Below are positions 20,572 to 33,647 of a DNA stretch of 64,000 nt, piece after piece. Position 1 is the first letter of the stretch, and each line of letters begins with the position of its first letter. Below the pieces are notes generated by a model. It was not told the DNA's origin and did not search any database. It was given only the letters and a program-made list of their open reading frames with translations. This DNA comes from Klebsiella aerogenes KCTC 2190 (GTDB lineage: Bacteria; Pseudomonadota; Gammaproteobacteria; Enterobacterales; Enterobacteriaceae): assembly GCF_000215745.1 (NCBI RefSeq), contig NC_015663.1, positions 62,001-126,000 on the forward strand, read 5' to 3'. Position numbers and translations under genes: made by a program.

Positions 20572-21587
20572 TACTGACGCCCCGCTGCCAGCAGTTTGTC
20601 CAGCTCGCCGCCGCTGACGAAGTGGGTTTTCATCACTTCAGGCCAGCTGCCAAACTGGTCTTCCACGCGGAACAGTTCGGTCTGCGGGAATTTATCTTTC
20701 AGCGACGCCATCACTTTCGGATCGTTCACGCGATAGTAGTAATCGGTGATGATGGTCTGCGCCTGCGGACTATAGAGATAGTTCAGGTAGGCTTTCGCCG
20801 CTTTTTCAGTACCGTTGGCCTTAACGTTTTTGTCTACCCACGCGACCGGGAATTCGGCGAGGATATTGACCTTCGGCACAACGACTTCGAACCCCTGCGC
20901 TTCATACTGTTTACGGATGTTGTTAACTTCCGATTCAAAAGTAATCAGCACATCGCCCAACCCGCGCTCGACGAAGGTGGTGGTCGCGCCGCGACCGCCG
21001 GTATCGAATACCTCGACGTTCTTCAGGAACTGGGTCATGAACTGTTCGGTTTTGGCTTTATCGCCGCCATCGGCTTTGTCCGCCGCCCCCCAGGCCGCAA
21101 GATAGGTATAGCGCGCGTTGCCTGAAGTTTTAGGATTCGGGAAGATCAGCTTCACGTCAGAACGCACCAGATCGTTCCAGTCATGAATATTTTTGGGATT
21201 GCCCTTACGCACCAGGAACGCCATGGTCGAATAGAACGGCGAGCTGTTATTCGGCAGACGGCTCTGCCAGTCTGCCGGGATCAGGTTGCCTTTATCATGC
21301 AGAATCTGGACGTCCGTCACCTGGTTATAGGTCACGACGTCAGCCTTCAGACCTTGCAGAATCGCCAACGCCTGCTTGGAGGAGCCCGCATGTGACTGCT
21401 TAATGGTCAGCTTGTCGCCGCCGTTTTCTTTTGCCCACTGCTGTTCAAAAGGCGGATTAAGGGCGGCGAACAGCTCGCGGGAAACATCATAGGAACTGTT
21501 CAGCAGTTCAGTCGCCTGCGCCTGCGCCACCAGCAGCATGGAAGCTGCCAGCGCCAGATATCCTTTTTTCAGTGATTTAACGGCCAT
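20571..21587 (-). CDS. cysP: Periplasmic thiosulfate/sulfate-binding protein CysP
   Basis: A 338-residue solute-binding protein. A Sec signal peptide (residues about 1-25, ending AQAQA before [10 protein letters not shown]) exports it to the periplasm, where it delivers thiosulfate or sulfate to CysT/CysW/CysA. The family signatures SYDVSRELF and the [14 protein letters not shown] block are present. It is first in the operon and AAGGG precedes its ATG. The E. coli neighbour ucpA is absent upstream. Confidence 0.97.
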   Translation of the reverse strand: MAVKSLKKGYLALAASMLLVAQAQATELLNSSYDVSRELFAALNPPFEQQWAKENGGDKLTIKQSHAGSSKQALAILQGLKADVVTYNQVTDVQILHDKGNLIPADWQSRLPNNSSPFYSTMAFLVRKGNPKNIHDWNDLVRSDVKLIFPNPKTSGNARYTYLAAWGAADKADGGDKAKTEQFMTQFLKNVEVFDTGGRGATTTFVERGLGDVLITFESEVNNIRKQYEAQGFEVVVPKVNILAEFPVAWVDKNVKANGTEKAAKAYLNYLYSPQAQTIITDYYYRVNDPKVMASLKDKFPQTELFRVEDQFGSWPEVMKTHFVSGGELDKLLAAGRQ

Positions 21588-21680
21588 TGCGCACCCTTAT
21601 CAAAAATGATCATTTACTGATGATCATCATATTTATAACGAGTACGAAAGGAGTAACGGTTTTATATACCGTTTGGCGAT
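21588..21680 (-). promoter_or_regulatory. cysP upstream control region
   Basis: AT-rich DNA holding the inverted repeat AACGGT (21655-21660) / ACCGTT (21668-21673) and two ATGATCAT-type strings (21606-21630). In enterics the cysP promoter is activated by CysB, and these are the only structured sequences. CysB binding is inferred. Confidence 0.45.
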
Positions 21681-21754
21681 TTGGAAGTAGAAAAGAGAAT
21701 AAGCAACTGGCAAAGCTTTGCTGAAAGCGGCTGTACGTATGCTGGATTCGCTTA

Positions 21755-21796
21755 CACCCTAACCCTCTGGGTTAGGGTTAGGGTTAGGGTGAGGGG
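21755..21796. repeat. Tandem TTAGGG-type repeat with hairpin (G-quadruplex-capable)
   Basis: CCCTAACCC (21757-21765) is followed by TCT and then four GGG runs, each spaced by TTA (21769-21789), then TGAGGGG. The four-run block equals the (GGGTTA)3GGG core known from telomeres. It lies 12 bp beyond the yfeX stop, so on the yfeX strand it is C-rich and can form a 9-bp CCCTAACCC/GGGTTAGGG hairpin, possibly acting as a transcript end. Confidence 0.8.
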
Positions 21797-21801
21797 AAAA
21801 A

Positions 21802-22731
<930 letters not shown>

Positions 22732-22795
22732 CTATGACGTTGCTAACGCGCCATTGTAACCGTTTTTATCCGCCCACGTGTCTCTTCAGATCAAA

Positions 22796-23371
22796 TTAGC
22801 GACGCCAGATAATTTTGCTGACTTTCCAGTTCTTCAGGGTATCGTCGGACGGCATCAGCTCGTCCGGGCCGCTCCAGTGGCCGGTAAAGGCGTAGCTGAT
22901 GTGCTGGCTGCCAGGCGCTTTACATTCCACCACCGCGCCGTTGTCGGGAACGCCTTTCTCGCAGTTGCCGAACGCTTTGCCGTACAGCTCGCTAAACGGG
23001 GTACCGATTTTCACGCCGCTGGCGGCGGGAATCGCGCTATCGCGCACATCAATGCGGCTCACCGTACCGCCATCGCCGTTGATAGTCAGCGCCAGCTTGT
23101 CATCCTTTAGCGCTTCAAAATAGTGAACGATTTTGCCATCCGCGGTTTTCATTCCGCTGCGCAGACGGTAGCTGCCGCCGAGGGCATCGCTAATTGCCTG
23201 TTCATTGAGCGGCGTCGACGCCGTCAGTTTACCCACGCCCTGCTCGGTGACCTCGTTGGAGGAACCAAACCAGTTCCATGGATAGGCAGCCGACCAGTTC
23301 ACCGCGCTCATCGTTGAGCAGCCGGTTAGCGCCAGCGGAAGCGCGCAAAGCATTAGACGTAGCGATTTCAT
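22796..23371 (-). CDS. yfeY: Lipoprotein YfeY
   Basis: A 191-residue protein with a lipoprotein signal peptide ending LALTGC, so Cys18 is the acylated residue. The following Ser-Thr favours outer-membrane sorting. The family is DUF1131 as in E. coli YfeY, a sigma-E regulon member of unknown function. A sigma-E-like promoter lies just upstream (23404-23431). Confidence 0.93.
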   Translation of the reverse strand: MKSLRLMLCALPLALTGCSTMSAVNWSAAYPWNWFGSSNEVTEQGVGKLTASTPLNEQAISDALGGSYRLRSGMKTADGKIVHYFEALKDDKLALTINGDGGTVSRIDVRDSAIPAASGVKIGTPFSELYGKAFGNCEKGVPDNGAVVECKAPGSQHISYAFTGHWSGPDELMPSDDTLKNWKVSKIIWRR

Positions 23372-23403
23372 AACTCAATCCTTTCTGATTCATTCAACGC
23401 ATG

Positions 23404-23431
23404 TTGGAGTGCGCGATCGGCAAAAAGTGCC
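23404..23431 (-). promoter_or_regulatory. Candidate sigma-E promoter of yfeY
   Basis: On the minus strand GGCACTT (23425-23431), a 16-bp spacer and TCCAA (23404-23408) approximate the sigma-E consensus GGAACTT-N16-TCtAA. The predicted start leaves a leader of about 27 nt. E. coli yfeY is known to be sigma-E dependent. Confidence 0.6.
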
Positions 23432-23432
23432 A

Positions 23433-23888
23433 TTAAAGCGCTTCAAGGCGAAAACAGGCGTGCAACCTGCGGCTGGTTATCAGCCACCATAGCGCATAAA
23501 TATCGGCCGCCAGCAGGGCGATGGTCAGCATGGAAGGCGCCTCGCCGGTGAACCACAGCCACGGCTGCCAGGCCAGCAATAGCGCCTGTGAAGCAATCAG
23601 CAGCCAGCGCATCAGCGGCCAGAGACGCGGGAAACGCTGACGCTGACCGCTAAGCAGAAATGCCGCGACCGCCGGTACGCCGGGCAGCAAACCCAGCCAG
23701 AAGTTATCGTGATCGGGATAGAACAGGCTCAGCAGCGCATCCCCCTGCTGGCGGGAGGCGCCGGCCATGACGAACAGCACCCAGGTGCGCGCCTGCAGCA
23801 ACAGCACACCCCAAAACAACAGCGGCAGCCGTAAACGACCCTGGGTATCATAATCGGCAGGAATAAATTCAGTATTCTTCATCTTCAA
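23433..23888 (-). CDS. yfeZ: Inner-membrane protein YfeZ
   Basis: A 151-residue protein with about four hydrophobic segments, matching E. coli YfeZ (DUF2919), including the starting block [18 protein letters not shown]. Function unknown. Its start overlaps the end of ypeA by 20 bp on the same strand, so the two are co-translated. Confidence 0.9.
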   Translation of the reverse strand: MKMKNTEFIPADYDTQGRLRLPLLFWGVLLLQARTWVLFVMAGASRQQGDALLSLFYPDHDNFWLGLLPGVPAVAAFLLSGQRQRFPRLWPLMRWLLIASQALLLAWQPWLWFTGEAPSMLTIALLAADIYALWWLITSRRLHACFRLEAL

Positions 23889-24294
23889 TCAGGCGTTTAC
23901 CCAGGGTGAGTACATCCGAGTGCTCGTAACCGAGACGCTCGTACATCCCCTGCACCACATCGTTATCGTCACGCACCATAATTGAAATTTTCGGGCAACC
24001 GCGGGCGATCAGCTTCTTTTCCAGCCGATTGAGCAGCGCATTAGCGATACCGCGGCCGCGGTATTCCGGATGTACGCCAAGATAGTAAGCGGAGCCGCGG
24101 TGGCCGTCGTAACCGCCCATCACCGTCCCCACCACTTCACCGTTCACTTCAGCGACCAGAAACAAGCTCACGTCGTGGTTGAGCTTACGCTCGATATCCA
24201 TTTCCGGATCGTTCCATGGGCGCAGAAGATCGCAGCGCTCCCAAAGGGTGATCACTTCTTCGAAATCCTGCTGGCGAAAAACGCGAATCTCCAT
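23869..24294 (-). CDS. ypeA: GNAT-family acetyltransferase YpeA
   Basis: A 141-residue GNAT acetyltransferase. The acetyl-CoA pyrophosphate loop R-G-R-G-I-A-N-A (motif A) follows [10 protein letters not shown] near residue 80. The ATG at 24294 is chosen because GGGGA precedes it and it gives the family length; a GTG/ATG five codons upstream lacks a site. Substrate unknown. Upstream of yfeZ. Confidence 0.93.
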   Translation of the reverse strand: MEIRVFRQQDFEEVITLWERCDLLRPWNDPEMDIERKLNHDVSLFLVAEVNGEVVGTVMGGYDGHRGSAYYLGVHPEYRGRGIANALLNRLEKKLIARGCPKISIMVRDDNDVVQGMYERLGYEHSDVLTLGKRLIEDEEY

Positions 24295-24505
24295 GGTATT
24301 CCCCACCATTTACGGTTAAAAACAGTGATTATGGCGCGAATATGACTGATAGCCAATATCAGGCGAAATCATCAGCAAAAAATGGCATAATATCGCTTTG
24401 TCATGTATTGAAATGAAAAGTAAAACAATTCTTATTTTGAGTGGTCGTAACGGGAAACGCGATACGATATAACATTGGACATCACTTGTTTACAATTCAG
24501 GCCGA

Positions 24506-26277
<1,772 letters not shown>

Positions 26278-26293
26278 TTTAGGTCTCCTGAGA

Positions 26294-26329
26294 CAAAAAA
26301 GCCCCGGATTACCGGGGCTTACTTTTTTA
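26294..26329. terminator. Bidirectional terminator between hemF and maeB
   Basis: GCCCCGG-ATTA-CCGGGGC stem, with six As on the left and a T-run on the right, lying between two convergent genes 58 bp apart. Confidence 0.92.
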
Positions 26330-26335
26330 TTGTGC

Positions 26336-28615
26336 TTACAGCGGCTGGGTCTGCGCTTCCACGACCGCCAGCGCCACCATGTTGACGATACGGCGCACGG
26401 AGGCGATAGGCGTGAGAATATGCACCGGCTTAGCGATACCCATCAGTACCGGCCCGACGGTTACCCCTTCCGAACTGGAGACGCGCAGCAGGTTGTAGCT
26501 GATACGCGCGGCTTCCATATTCGGCATCACCAGAATATTAGCCGCCCCTTTCAGCGGGCTATCCGGCATACGATCGTTGCGGATGCTCTCCACCAGCGCG
26601 GCGTCGCCGTGCATTTCGCCGTCAATCATCAGATCCGGCGCGCTCGCTTTCACCAATTCCAGCGTTTTGCGCATTTTGCTGGCAGACGGGCAATCAGCTG
26701 AACCGAAGTTAGAGTGCGACAGCAGCGCGACACGCGGTTCGATACCAAAACGACGCACGCTTTCCGCCGCCATCAGGGTGATCTCCGCCAGCTCTTCCGG
26801 CGATGGATCGTGGTTGACATAGGTATCGGCGATAAAGGTGTTTCCGCTTGGCAGCAGCAGCGCGTTCATCGCCCCGGCGGTGCTGACGCCGTCGCGGAAG
26901 CCAAACAGCGGCTGAACCACGCGATAGTGCTCATGATAATCTCCGATGGTTCCGCAGATCATCGCATCCGCCTCACCGCGATGAACCATAATCGCGCCAA
27001 TGACCGAAGTGTTGCTAATGACCGCCCGCTGCGCCTGCTCCTGGGTAATGCCGCGGCGCTTCATCAACTGGTAGTACTCGCTCCAGTACTCTTTGAAGCG
27101 CGGATCGGATTCATTATTGACGATTTCGAAGTCCACGCCCGCTTTAATCTGCAGGCCCAGTTTCTGGATGCGCATTTCAATCACGCTCGGGCGACCGATG
27201 AGGATTGGCTTCGCCAGCCCCAGAGAAACCAGCTCCTGCGTGGCGTGCAACACGCGAGTCTCCTCGCCTTCCGCCAGCACCACGCGCTTCGGCTCTTTGC
27301 GCGCCTGGGAGAAGATCGGCTTCATAAACAGGTTAGTTTTATAGACGAACTCGCTCAGTTTCTCGATGTAGGCATCGAAGTCGGCAATCGGCCGGGTCGC
27401 CACGCCTGATTCCATCGCCGCTTTAGCGACCGCTGGCGCGATCTTGACGATCAGGCGCGGATCGAACGGTTTCGGAATAATGTACTCCGGGCCAAAGCTG
27501 AGATCCTGGTCGCCATAGGCGGAAGCCACGACTTCGCTCTGTTCGGCATGCGCCAGCTCGGCGATAGCATGAACCGCCGCCAGCTTCATCTCTTCGTTTA
27601 TCGCCGTCGCGCCAACATCCAGCGCGCCGCGGAAGATGAACGGGAAGCACAGCACGTTGTTGACCTGGTTTGGATAGTCGGAACGGCCGGTACAAATAAT
27701 CACGTCGTCGCGCACTTCCTTCGCCAGCGGCGGTAGGATTTCCGGCTCCGGGTTCGCCAGCGCGAGGATCAGCGGTGAGCGCGCCATCTTCTTGACCATC
27801 TCCGGAGTCAGAACTTTCGGCCCGGAGCAGCCAAGGAAAATGTCCGCGCCATCGATGACATCGTCGAGGGTACGTTTCCCGTCGTCTTCCACCGCGTAGG
27901 CCGCTTTGGTTTCCGCCATGTTGGCTTCGCGGTCTTTATAGATAACGCCTTTCGAGTCGCAGACCACGATATTGTGTTTCTGCATTCCCAGCGCCACCAG
28001 CAGGTTCATACAGGCGATAGCCGCCGCTCCCGCGCCGGAGACCACCATCCGCACATCAGAGAGATTCTTCTCAACCACCCGCAGACCGTTGAGAATTGCC
28101 GCGGTGCTGATAATCGCCGTGCCGTGCTGATCGTCGTGGAACACCGGAATATTCATGCGCTCACGCAGTTTCTGCTCAATGTAGAAACATTCCGGCGCTT
28201 TAATATCTTCGAGGTTGATGCCGCCAAACGTCGGCTCCAGGGCGGCAACGACATTAATGAATTTGTCAGGATCCAGCTCATCAACTTCAATATCGAACAC
28301 ATCGATACCGGCGAACTTTTTAAACAGAACGCCCTTTCCTTCCATTACCGGTTTTCCGGCCAGCGCGCCGATATTGCCTAAACCGAGGACAGCGGTACCG
28401 TTGGAGACCACCGCCACGAGGTTGCCGCGAGCGGTGTATTTGTAAGCGGCCAAAGGATCCTTCTCAATTTCCAGGCACGGCGCGGCAACGCCCGGCGAAT
28501 ATGCCAGCGCCAGATCGCGTTGGGTCGCCAGGGGCTTAGTCGGCGACACCTGAATTTTCCCGGGCACCGGGAACTCGTGGAAATCGAGGGCGCTTTGTTT
28601 CAACTGCTCATCCAT
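26336..28615 (-). CDS. maeB: NADP-dependent malic enzyme MaeB (phosphotransacetylase-domain fusion)
   Basis: A 759-residue enzyme decarboxylating malate to pyruvate with NADP+. The N-terminal malic domain (about 1-425) carries YSPGVAAP, the metal-binding HDDQHGTA and the Rossmann [11 protein letters not shown]. The C-terminal phosphate acetyltransferase-like domain (about 430-759) is regulatory, binding acetyl-CoA. The ATG at 28615 ([16 protein letters not shown]) follows AAAGGA; a longer frame to 28750 has no support. Confidence 0.97.
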   Translation of the reverse strand: MDEQLKQSALDFHEFPVPGKIQVSPTKPLATQRDLALAYSPGVAAPCLEIEKDPLAAYKYTARGNLVAVVSNGTAVLGLGNIGALAGKPVMEGKGVLFKKFAGIDVFDIEVDELDPDKFINVVAALEPTFGGINLEDIKAPECFYIEQKLRERMNIPVFHDDQHGTAIISTAAILNGLRVVEKNLSDVRMVVSGAGAAAIACMNLLVALGMQKHNIVVCDSKGVIYKDREANMAETKAAYAVEDDGKRTLDDVIDGADIFLGCSGPKVLTPEMVKKMARSPLILALANPEPEILPPLAKEVRDDVIICTGRSDYPNQVNNVLCFPFIFRGALDVGATAINEEMKLAAVHAIAELAHAEQSEVVASAYGDQDLSFGPEYIIPKPFDPRLIVKIAPAVAKAAMESGVATRPIADFDAYIEKLSEFVYKTNLFMKPIFSQARKEPKRVVLAEGEETRVLHATQELVSLGLAKPILIGRPSVIEMRIQKLGLQIKAGVDFEIVNNESDPRFKEYWSEYYQLMKRRGITQEQAQRAVISNTSVIGAIMVHRGEADAMICGTIGDYHEHYRVVQPLFGFRDGVSTAGAMNALLLPSGNTFIADTYVNHDPSPEELAEITLMAAESVRRFGIEPRVALLSHSNFGSADCPSASKMRKTLELVKASAPDLMIDGEMHGDAALVESIRNDRMPDSPLKGAANILVMPNMEAARISYNLLRVSSSEGVTVGPVLMGIAKPVHILTPIASVRRIVNMVALAVVEAQTQPL

Positions 28616-28908
28616 TTTATGGTTCCTTTCACGTATCGAATCGTAGGGGGTGAAGCGTGATGGCGAGCCGTCGGCCCGCCTTAAGGCGAGGCTTAGTATC
28701 GCGCCTGACGGCGGTTTAAACTTTGAAGGCCGCCATACTCTTGCCATCACAAAGGTCTGGTTGTTATCAATTTATAATATTTATGTAACCTAGTTTCACG
28801 GTCAATGATAGCCCCGTCTGCTATGCTTTTTAGTTATGTACCTCATCACGACCTCTACCGCATAACGACAAGAACTCATGCAACTTATTGTTCCAGGAGT
28901 ACTTTTTA

Positions 28909-29877
28909 ATGAACCAGCTAGACAGTATCAAACAATTCACCACCGTAGTCGCCGACAGCGGCGACATTGAATCTATCCGCCACTATCAGCCTGAAGATGC
29001 CACCACCAACCCTTCGCTGCTCTTAAAGGCTGCCGGACTGGATAACTACGCCGGGCTTATCGATGATGCCCTCGCCTGGGCTGCAAAACAGGGCGGCAAC
29101 CGCGAGACGCAGGTCGCCAATGCCTGCGATAAACTGGCGGTCAATTTTGGTGCGGAAATACTCAAAAGCATCCCAGGGCGCGTCTCCACCGAAGTCGATG
29201 CCCGTCTCTCCTTCAATCGTGAAAAAAGTATCGAGAAAGCACGCCATCTGGTCGCTCTCTATCAGGAAATGGGGATCGATAAGTCGCGGATCCTGATCAA
29301 ACTAGCCTCCACCTGGGAAGGGATCCGCGCCGCGGAGGTGCTGGAAAAAGAAGGGATTCACTGCAACCTGACGCTGCTGTTCTCTTTCGCCCAGGCTCGC
29401 GCCTGCGCTGAAGCCGGCGTGTTTCTGATTTCGCCCTTCGTCGGGCGTATTTACGATTGGTATCAGGCGCGTCAGCCGTTAGATCCTTACGTGGTTGATG
29501 AAGACCCGGGGGTGAAATCGGTGCGCAATATCTACGACTATTTCAAACTCCATAAGTACAACACCATCGTGATGGGCGCCAGCTTCCGCCGTACCGAACA
29601 AATCCTCGCGCTGGTCGGCTGCGACCGCCTCACCATCTCCCCGGCCTTGTTACAAGAGCTGCAGGCCAGCGACGCGCCGGTAGTACGCAAACTCATCCCC
29701 GCTCATCAGATACTGCCGCGCCCGGTTCCGATGAGCGAAGCGGAATTCCGCTGGGAGCATAACCAGGATCCGATGGCGGTAGAAAAACTGGCGGAAGGTA
29801 TTCGCCAGTTCGCCGTCGATCAACGCAAACTGGAAGATCTGCTAGCAGCAAAACTGTCATCCTTTGTCACGGAGTAA
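28909..29877 (+). CDS. talA: Transaldolase A
   Basis: A 322-residue pentose-phosphate enzyme transferring dihydroxyacetone from sedoheptulose-7-P to glyceraldehyde-3-P. Schiff-base Lys131 is in RILIKLAST, with DATTNPSL near the N-terminus. The start at 28909 follows AGGAG (28895-28899); the in-frame start at 28888 is rejected. A six-residue tail (SSFVTE) extends beyond the E. coli end. It forms an operon with tktB six bases downstream. Confidence 0.97.
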   Translation: MNQLDSIKQFTTVVADSGDIESIRHYQPEDATTNPSLLLKAAGLDNYAGLIDDALAWAAKQGGNRETQVANACDKLAVNFGAEILKSIPGRVSTEVDARLSFNREKSIEKARHLVALYQEMGIDKSRILIKLASTWEGIRAAEVLEKEGIHCNLTLLFSFAQARACAEAGVFLISPFVGRIYDWYQARQPLDPYVVDEDPGVKSVRNIYDYFKLHKYNTIVMGASFRRTEQILALVGCDRLTISPALLQELQASDAPVVRKLIPAHQILPRPVPMSEAEFRWEHNQDPMAVEKLAEGIRQFAVDQRKLEDLLAAKLSSFVTE

Positions 29878-29883
29878 ACGACT

Positions 29884-31878
29884 ATGTCCCGAAGAGAGCT
29901 TGCTAACGCCATTCGCGCCCTGAGCATGGACGCCGTCCAGAAAGCCAATTCCGGCCACCCCGGCGCTCCGATGGGGATGGCGGATATCGCCGAAGTGCTG
30001 TGGAACGATTTTCTCAAGCACAACCCGACAAACCCGCACTGGTACGATCGCGATCGTTTCATTTTGTCTAACGGCCATGCTTCGATGCTGCTGTATAGCC
30101 TGCTGCATTTGACCGGCTACGATCTGCCGATGAATGAGCTGAAAAACTTCCGCCAGCTGCATTCGAAAACGCCGGGTCACCCGGAACATGGTTATACCCC
30201 CGGCGTGGAAACCACCACCGGGCCGCTCGGCCAGGGGCTGGCTAACGCCGTCGGGATGGCTATCGCCGAACGTACGCTGGCGGCGCAGTTTAACCGTCCC
30301 GGCCACGACATCGTCGATCACTACACCTGGGTGTTTATGGGCGATGGCTGTCTGATGGAGGGGATTTCTCACGAGGCCAGTTCGCTAGCGGGCACCCTGG
30401 GATTAGGCAAGCTGATTGGGTTCTACGATCACAACGGTATCTCTATTGACGGCCACGTTGAAGGCTGGTTCACCGACGATACCGCCGAGCGCTTTCGCGC
30501 CTACCACTGGCACGTGATTGGCGATATCGACGGTCACGATCCGCAGGCGGTGAAGCAGGCAATCCAGGAGGCGCAGGCGGTAACAGACAAACCCTCGCTG
30601 ATTATTTGCCGCACCATAATCGGCTTTGGTTCACCAAATAAAGCCGGTTCCGAAGAGTCGCACGGCGCGGCCTTGGGGGAAAAGGAGGTCGCGCTGGCCC
30701 GCGAACAGCTGGGCTGGAAATACCCGCCGTTTGAAATCCCGAAAGAAATTTATCAGGGCTGGGATGCGCGGCCGCGCGGCGAGAAAGCAGAACATGCGTG
30801 GAATGAAAAATTCGCCGCTTATCAGCAGCAGTATCCAGAACTGGCGGCTGAGCTTAAACGGCGCATGGAAGGCGAGCTCCCGGCTGACTGGCAAAAAACG
30901 GCCCATGATTATGTGGCGAAGCTACAGTCGGAACCGGCGAAAATAGCCAGCCGTAAGGCTTCGCAAAATGCGCTTAACGCCTACGGCCCGGATTTGCCTG
31001 AGCTGCTCGGCGGTTCCGCCGACCTGGCGCCCAGTAACCTGACGATCTGGTCCGGCTCGAAGTCGATCAAAGAGGATCAGGCGGGTAATTATATCCACTA
31101 CGGCGTACGCGAATTCGGTATGACCGCGGTGGCTAACGGCATCGCCCTGCACGGCGGTTTTATTCCCTATACCTCGACTTTCCTGATGTTCGTCGAATAC
31201 GCGCGCAACGCCGCGCGCATGGCGGCGCTGATGAAGGCGCACCAGATTATGGTCTACACCCATGATTCAATCGGCCTTGGCGAAGACGGTCCAACACACC
31301 AGGCGGTAGAGCAGCTGGCAAGCCTGCGGCTGACGCCCAATTTTAGTACCTGGCGTCCGTGCGATCAGGTGGAAACCGCCGTCGCCTGGCAGGCGGCCAT
31401 TGAGCGCAAGGACGGCCCTACCGCATTAATCCTTTCGCGACAGAATCTGGCGCAAATGGCCCGTACGCCGGAACAGGTGCAGGAAATTGCTCGCGGCGGT
31501 TACGTTCTGAAGGATGCGGGCGGCAAGCCGGATCTCATCCTGATCGCCACCGGTTCGGAAGTCGAGATCGCCGTTCAGGCGGCGGAGACGCTGCTGGCCA
31601 GCGGCATAAACGTGCGGGTGGTGTCGCTGCCTTCCACCGACGTTTTCGATGCTCAGGATGAGGCCTGGCGCGAGTCGGTGCTGCCTTCCGATGTTAGCGC
31701 CCGCGTCGCTATCGAAGCCGGTATCGCCGACTACTGGTATAAATATGTCGGCCTGAAAGGCGCAATTGTTGGTATGACCCGCTACGGGGAATCGGCGCCC
31801 GCCGACAAGCTGTTCCCGTTCTTCGGCTTTACCGCTGAACATATTGTCGAAGTCAGCCGTAAGGTGCTTAACGGGTGA
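29884..31878 (+). CDS. tktB: Transketolase 2
   Basis: A 664-residue thiamine-diphosphate enzyme exchanging two-carbon units in the pentose phosphate pathway. The ThDP motif GDG...N (MGDGCLMEG ... [11 protein letters not shown]) is at about 154-190, and the C-terminal pyrimidine domain has VREFGMTA. The pairing with talA identifies the TktB rather than TktA paralogue, and in E. coli this pair is sigma-S controlled. The last 11 bp overlap the end of convergent ypfG. Confidence 0.96.
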   Translation: MSRRELANAIRALSMDAVQKANSGHPGAPMGMADIAEVLWNDFLKHNPTNPHWYDRDRFILSNGHASMLLYSLLHLTGYDLPMNELKNFRQLHSKTPGHPEHGYTPGVETTTGPLGQGLANAVGMAIAERTLAAQFNRPGHDIVDHYTWVFMGDGCLMEGISHEASSLAGTLGLGKLIGFYDHNGISIDGHVEGWFTDDTAERFRAYHWHVIGDIDGHDPQAVKQAIQEAQAVTDKPSLIICRTIIGFGSPNKAGSEESHGAALGEKEVALAREQLGWKYPPFEIPKEIYQGWDARPRGEKAEHAWNEKFAAYQQQYPELAAELKRRMEGELPADWQKTAHDYVAKLQSEPAKIASRKASQNALNAYGPDLPELLGGSADLAPSNLTIWSGSKSIKEDQAGNYIHYGVREFGMTAVANGIALHGGFIPYTSTFLMFVEYARNAARMAALMKAHQIMVYTHDSIGLGEDGPTHQAVEQLASLRLTPNFSTWRPCDQVETAVAWQAAIERKDGPTALILSRQNLAQMARTPEQVQEIARGGYVLKDAGGKPDLILIATGSEVEIAVQAAETLLASGINVRVVSLPSTDVFDAQDEAWRESVLPSDVSARVAIEAGIADYWYKYVGLKGAIVGMTRYGESAPADKLFPFFGFTAEHIVEVSRKVLNG

Positions 31879-32923
31879 TCCATAGTGTGGGCCAGGCGTC
31901 TGGCCCCTGCCAGTTATCGCACTGCGGTTGCTGAGCGTAGCGGGTCAAATTGAACCGCTGGCCGTCATAACGCCAGCGGGTTTGGATCCCGCAATCGCCC
32001 GGCGCGCGGCCTTTATCGAAGGTCACCAGTTCATGACGCTGCTCGTCAAAGCTGGCGTTAATCAACTCAATATCACGCGGCGCATTGCCGGGCGGCTGGA
32101 AAGGCAGCGCCAGGCGCACCTGGCGGGCAAGATGCGGCATTTTGCGCGACACCAGCCACGCCAGCCAAACGGTATTGTAGGCGCCCGCTTCGCAACTGGT
32201 CATCAGCAGAACTTTCTCATCGGTCAGCGCGGTGACGCGGATTTCCCGGCGGAAAGGATCGAGCGAACAGGGGCTGGCGTTCATCCGCTCATTGCCGTAA
32301 TCGATAAGCTCATTTAGTTCGTCGCGGCTGAGGGGCGACTGCGCCACCTCCGCTTTGCCTACGGTGCGCAACGCCGGCGCTGGCGGTACGCTGAGCGGTG
32401 GTTCTTCACCTTTGCCGACCCACGCGGTTTCGCTGCCGACCCGCTTTTGCCGATTATCAATAAATAGCAGCGCGGCCTTCAGGCCCTTCAATGAAATGCT
32501 TTGCAGACCGTTTTGCAGGGTAATCTCTTTCCCCTCCTGGGCCTGCTGCAGGAAAGCGTCGATACTGACGCTATCACCGGTTTTAATCAGCTTATCGGCA
32601 ATCTGCCAATGTTTACCGTCAAAATGCAGCGGTTTTCCATCTAGCTGCAGCCGCGGGCCGATGGCCGCCAGCGCGGCAACCGGATTACCGACGCCGCCAA
32701 GTTCGATGCGTAAAGCGGCATCGGTGGCTGCCCCCGCGCTGCGGCTTAACGTCATCACCAATCCATGATGCAGCCCGACATTACGCGTGACGCAATAATT
32801 TTGATTGTTGCAGGTGACAAGCCAGTCTCCAAACAACTGCTGGGCTGGCGCCGCCCACGCCAACGACGTCGGCAGAAAACCGAAAAAAAGCAGCATTAAA
32901 ACCCGATGAAACATGAGCGGCAC
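31868..32923 (-). CDS. ypfG: DUF1176 secreted protein YpfG
   Basis: A 351-residue protein with a Sec signal peptide ([17 protein letters not shown] before APAQQ), so probably periplasmic. It is a member of the DUF1176 family, with four cysteines around CNNQNYC and in ASPCSLDPF and MTSCEAG that may form disulfides. Function unknown. The frame starts at GTG 32923; an ATG three codons in (32914) is an equally possible start, as neither has a strong Shine-Dalgarno. It overlaps tktB tail to tail by 11 bp. Confidence 0.88.
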   Translation of the reverse strand: MPLMFHRVLMLLFFGFLPTSLAWAAPAQQLFGDWLVTCNNQNYCVTRNVGLHHGLVMTLSRSAGAATDAALRIELGGVGNPVAALAAIGPRLQLDGKPLHFDGKHWQIADKLIKTGDSVSIDAFLQQAQEGKEITLQNGLQSISLKGLKAALLFIDNRQKRVGSETAWVGKGEEPPLSVPPAPALRTVGKAEVAQSPLSRDELNELIDYGNERMNASPCSLDPFRREIRVTALTDEKVLLMTSCEAGAYNTVWLAWLVSRKMPHLARQVRLALPFQPPGNAPRDIELINASFDEQRHELVTFDKGRAPGDCGIQTRWRYDGQRFNLTRYAQQPQCDNWQGPDAWPTLWITR

Positions 32924-33004
32924 AATCCCGAAGTATGACTGACAGAGTGATTTCTAATTCATCATTATCATCAGCACTGGCGGGGTTTTGCTCAATCAGA
33001 TTTA

Positions 33005-33589
33005 TCAGAGATCCCGCGACATCAGGCCGGAATTTTGTAGGTATTGCAGCAGGATCACCGCTTTGCCATCCTGAATTTCACCGCTGGCGACCATCTCCAG
33101 CGCCCGGACGAACGGCAGTTCCAGCACCTCTATATCTTCATCATCCACGCCGCCGCCCCGGTTAGCGCGCTGCGCTTCGCTGTATTCGGCGATAAAAAAG
33201 TGAATCAGTTCGGTCACGCCGCCGGGCGACATATAGAGTTCGAAGACCTTGCGCGCCTCGCCGACCTGATAGCCGGTCTCCTCAATCGCCTCCTTGCGGA
33301 TGCATACCTCTGGCGCGTCGTTATCCAGCAGTCCGGCGCAGGTTTCAATCAGCATGCCATCAGGGTTGCCGTTAACCCAGGTGGCGACGCGGAACTGACG
33401 CACCAGTACCACGCTCTGCTTGTTGGGGTTGTAAAGCAGAACCGTGGCGCCGTTGCCGCGATCGTACACTTCGCGTTTGTGACGCACGACGCTGCCGTCG
33501 CGGCGCGTCAACTCATAGGTCATGTTGCGCAGCAGAAAGTAGTTTTCGGAGAGGATTTTATCTTTAATGACGTGAATATTAAGTGACAT
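33005..33589 (-). CDS. nudK: GDP-mannose pyrophosphatase NudK
   Basis: A 194-residue Nudix hydrolase acting on GDP-mannose and related sugar nucleotides. The Nudix box is visible as [22 protein letters not shown] near residues 84-108, with Lys in the first position of the REUXEE core, as in E. coli NudK. It stands between ypfG and aegA on the same strand, 58 bp after aegA. Confidence 0.94.
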   Translation of the reverse strand: MSLNIHVIKDKILSENYFLLRNMTYELTRRDGSVVRHKREVYDRGNGATVLLYNPNKQSVVLVRQFRVATWVNGNPDGMLIETCAGLLDNDAPEVCIRKEAIEETGYQVGEARKVFELYMSPGGVTELIHFFIAEYSEAQRANRGGGVDDEDIEVLELPFVRALEMVASGEIQDGKAVILLQYLQNSGLMSRDL

Positions 33590-33647
33590 GCAAACTCCGC
33601 AGCGTGAAATAACCCAGTCATACTACGCCGCGGAGCCTGCTTTGTCG

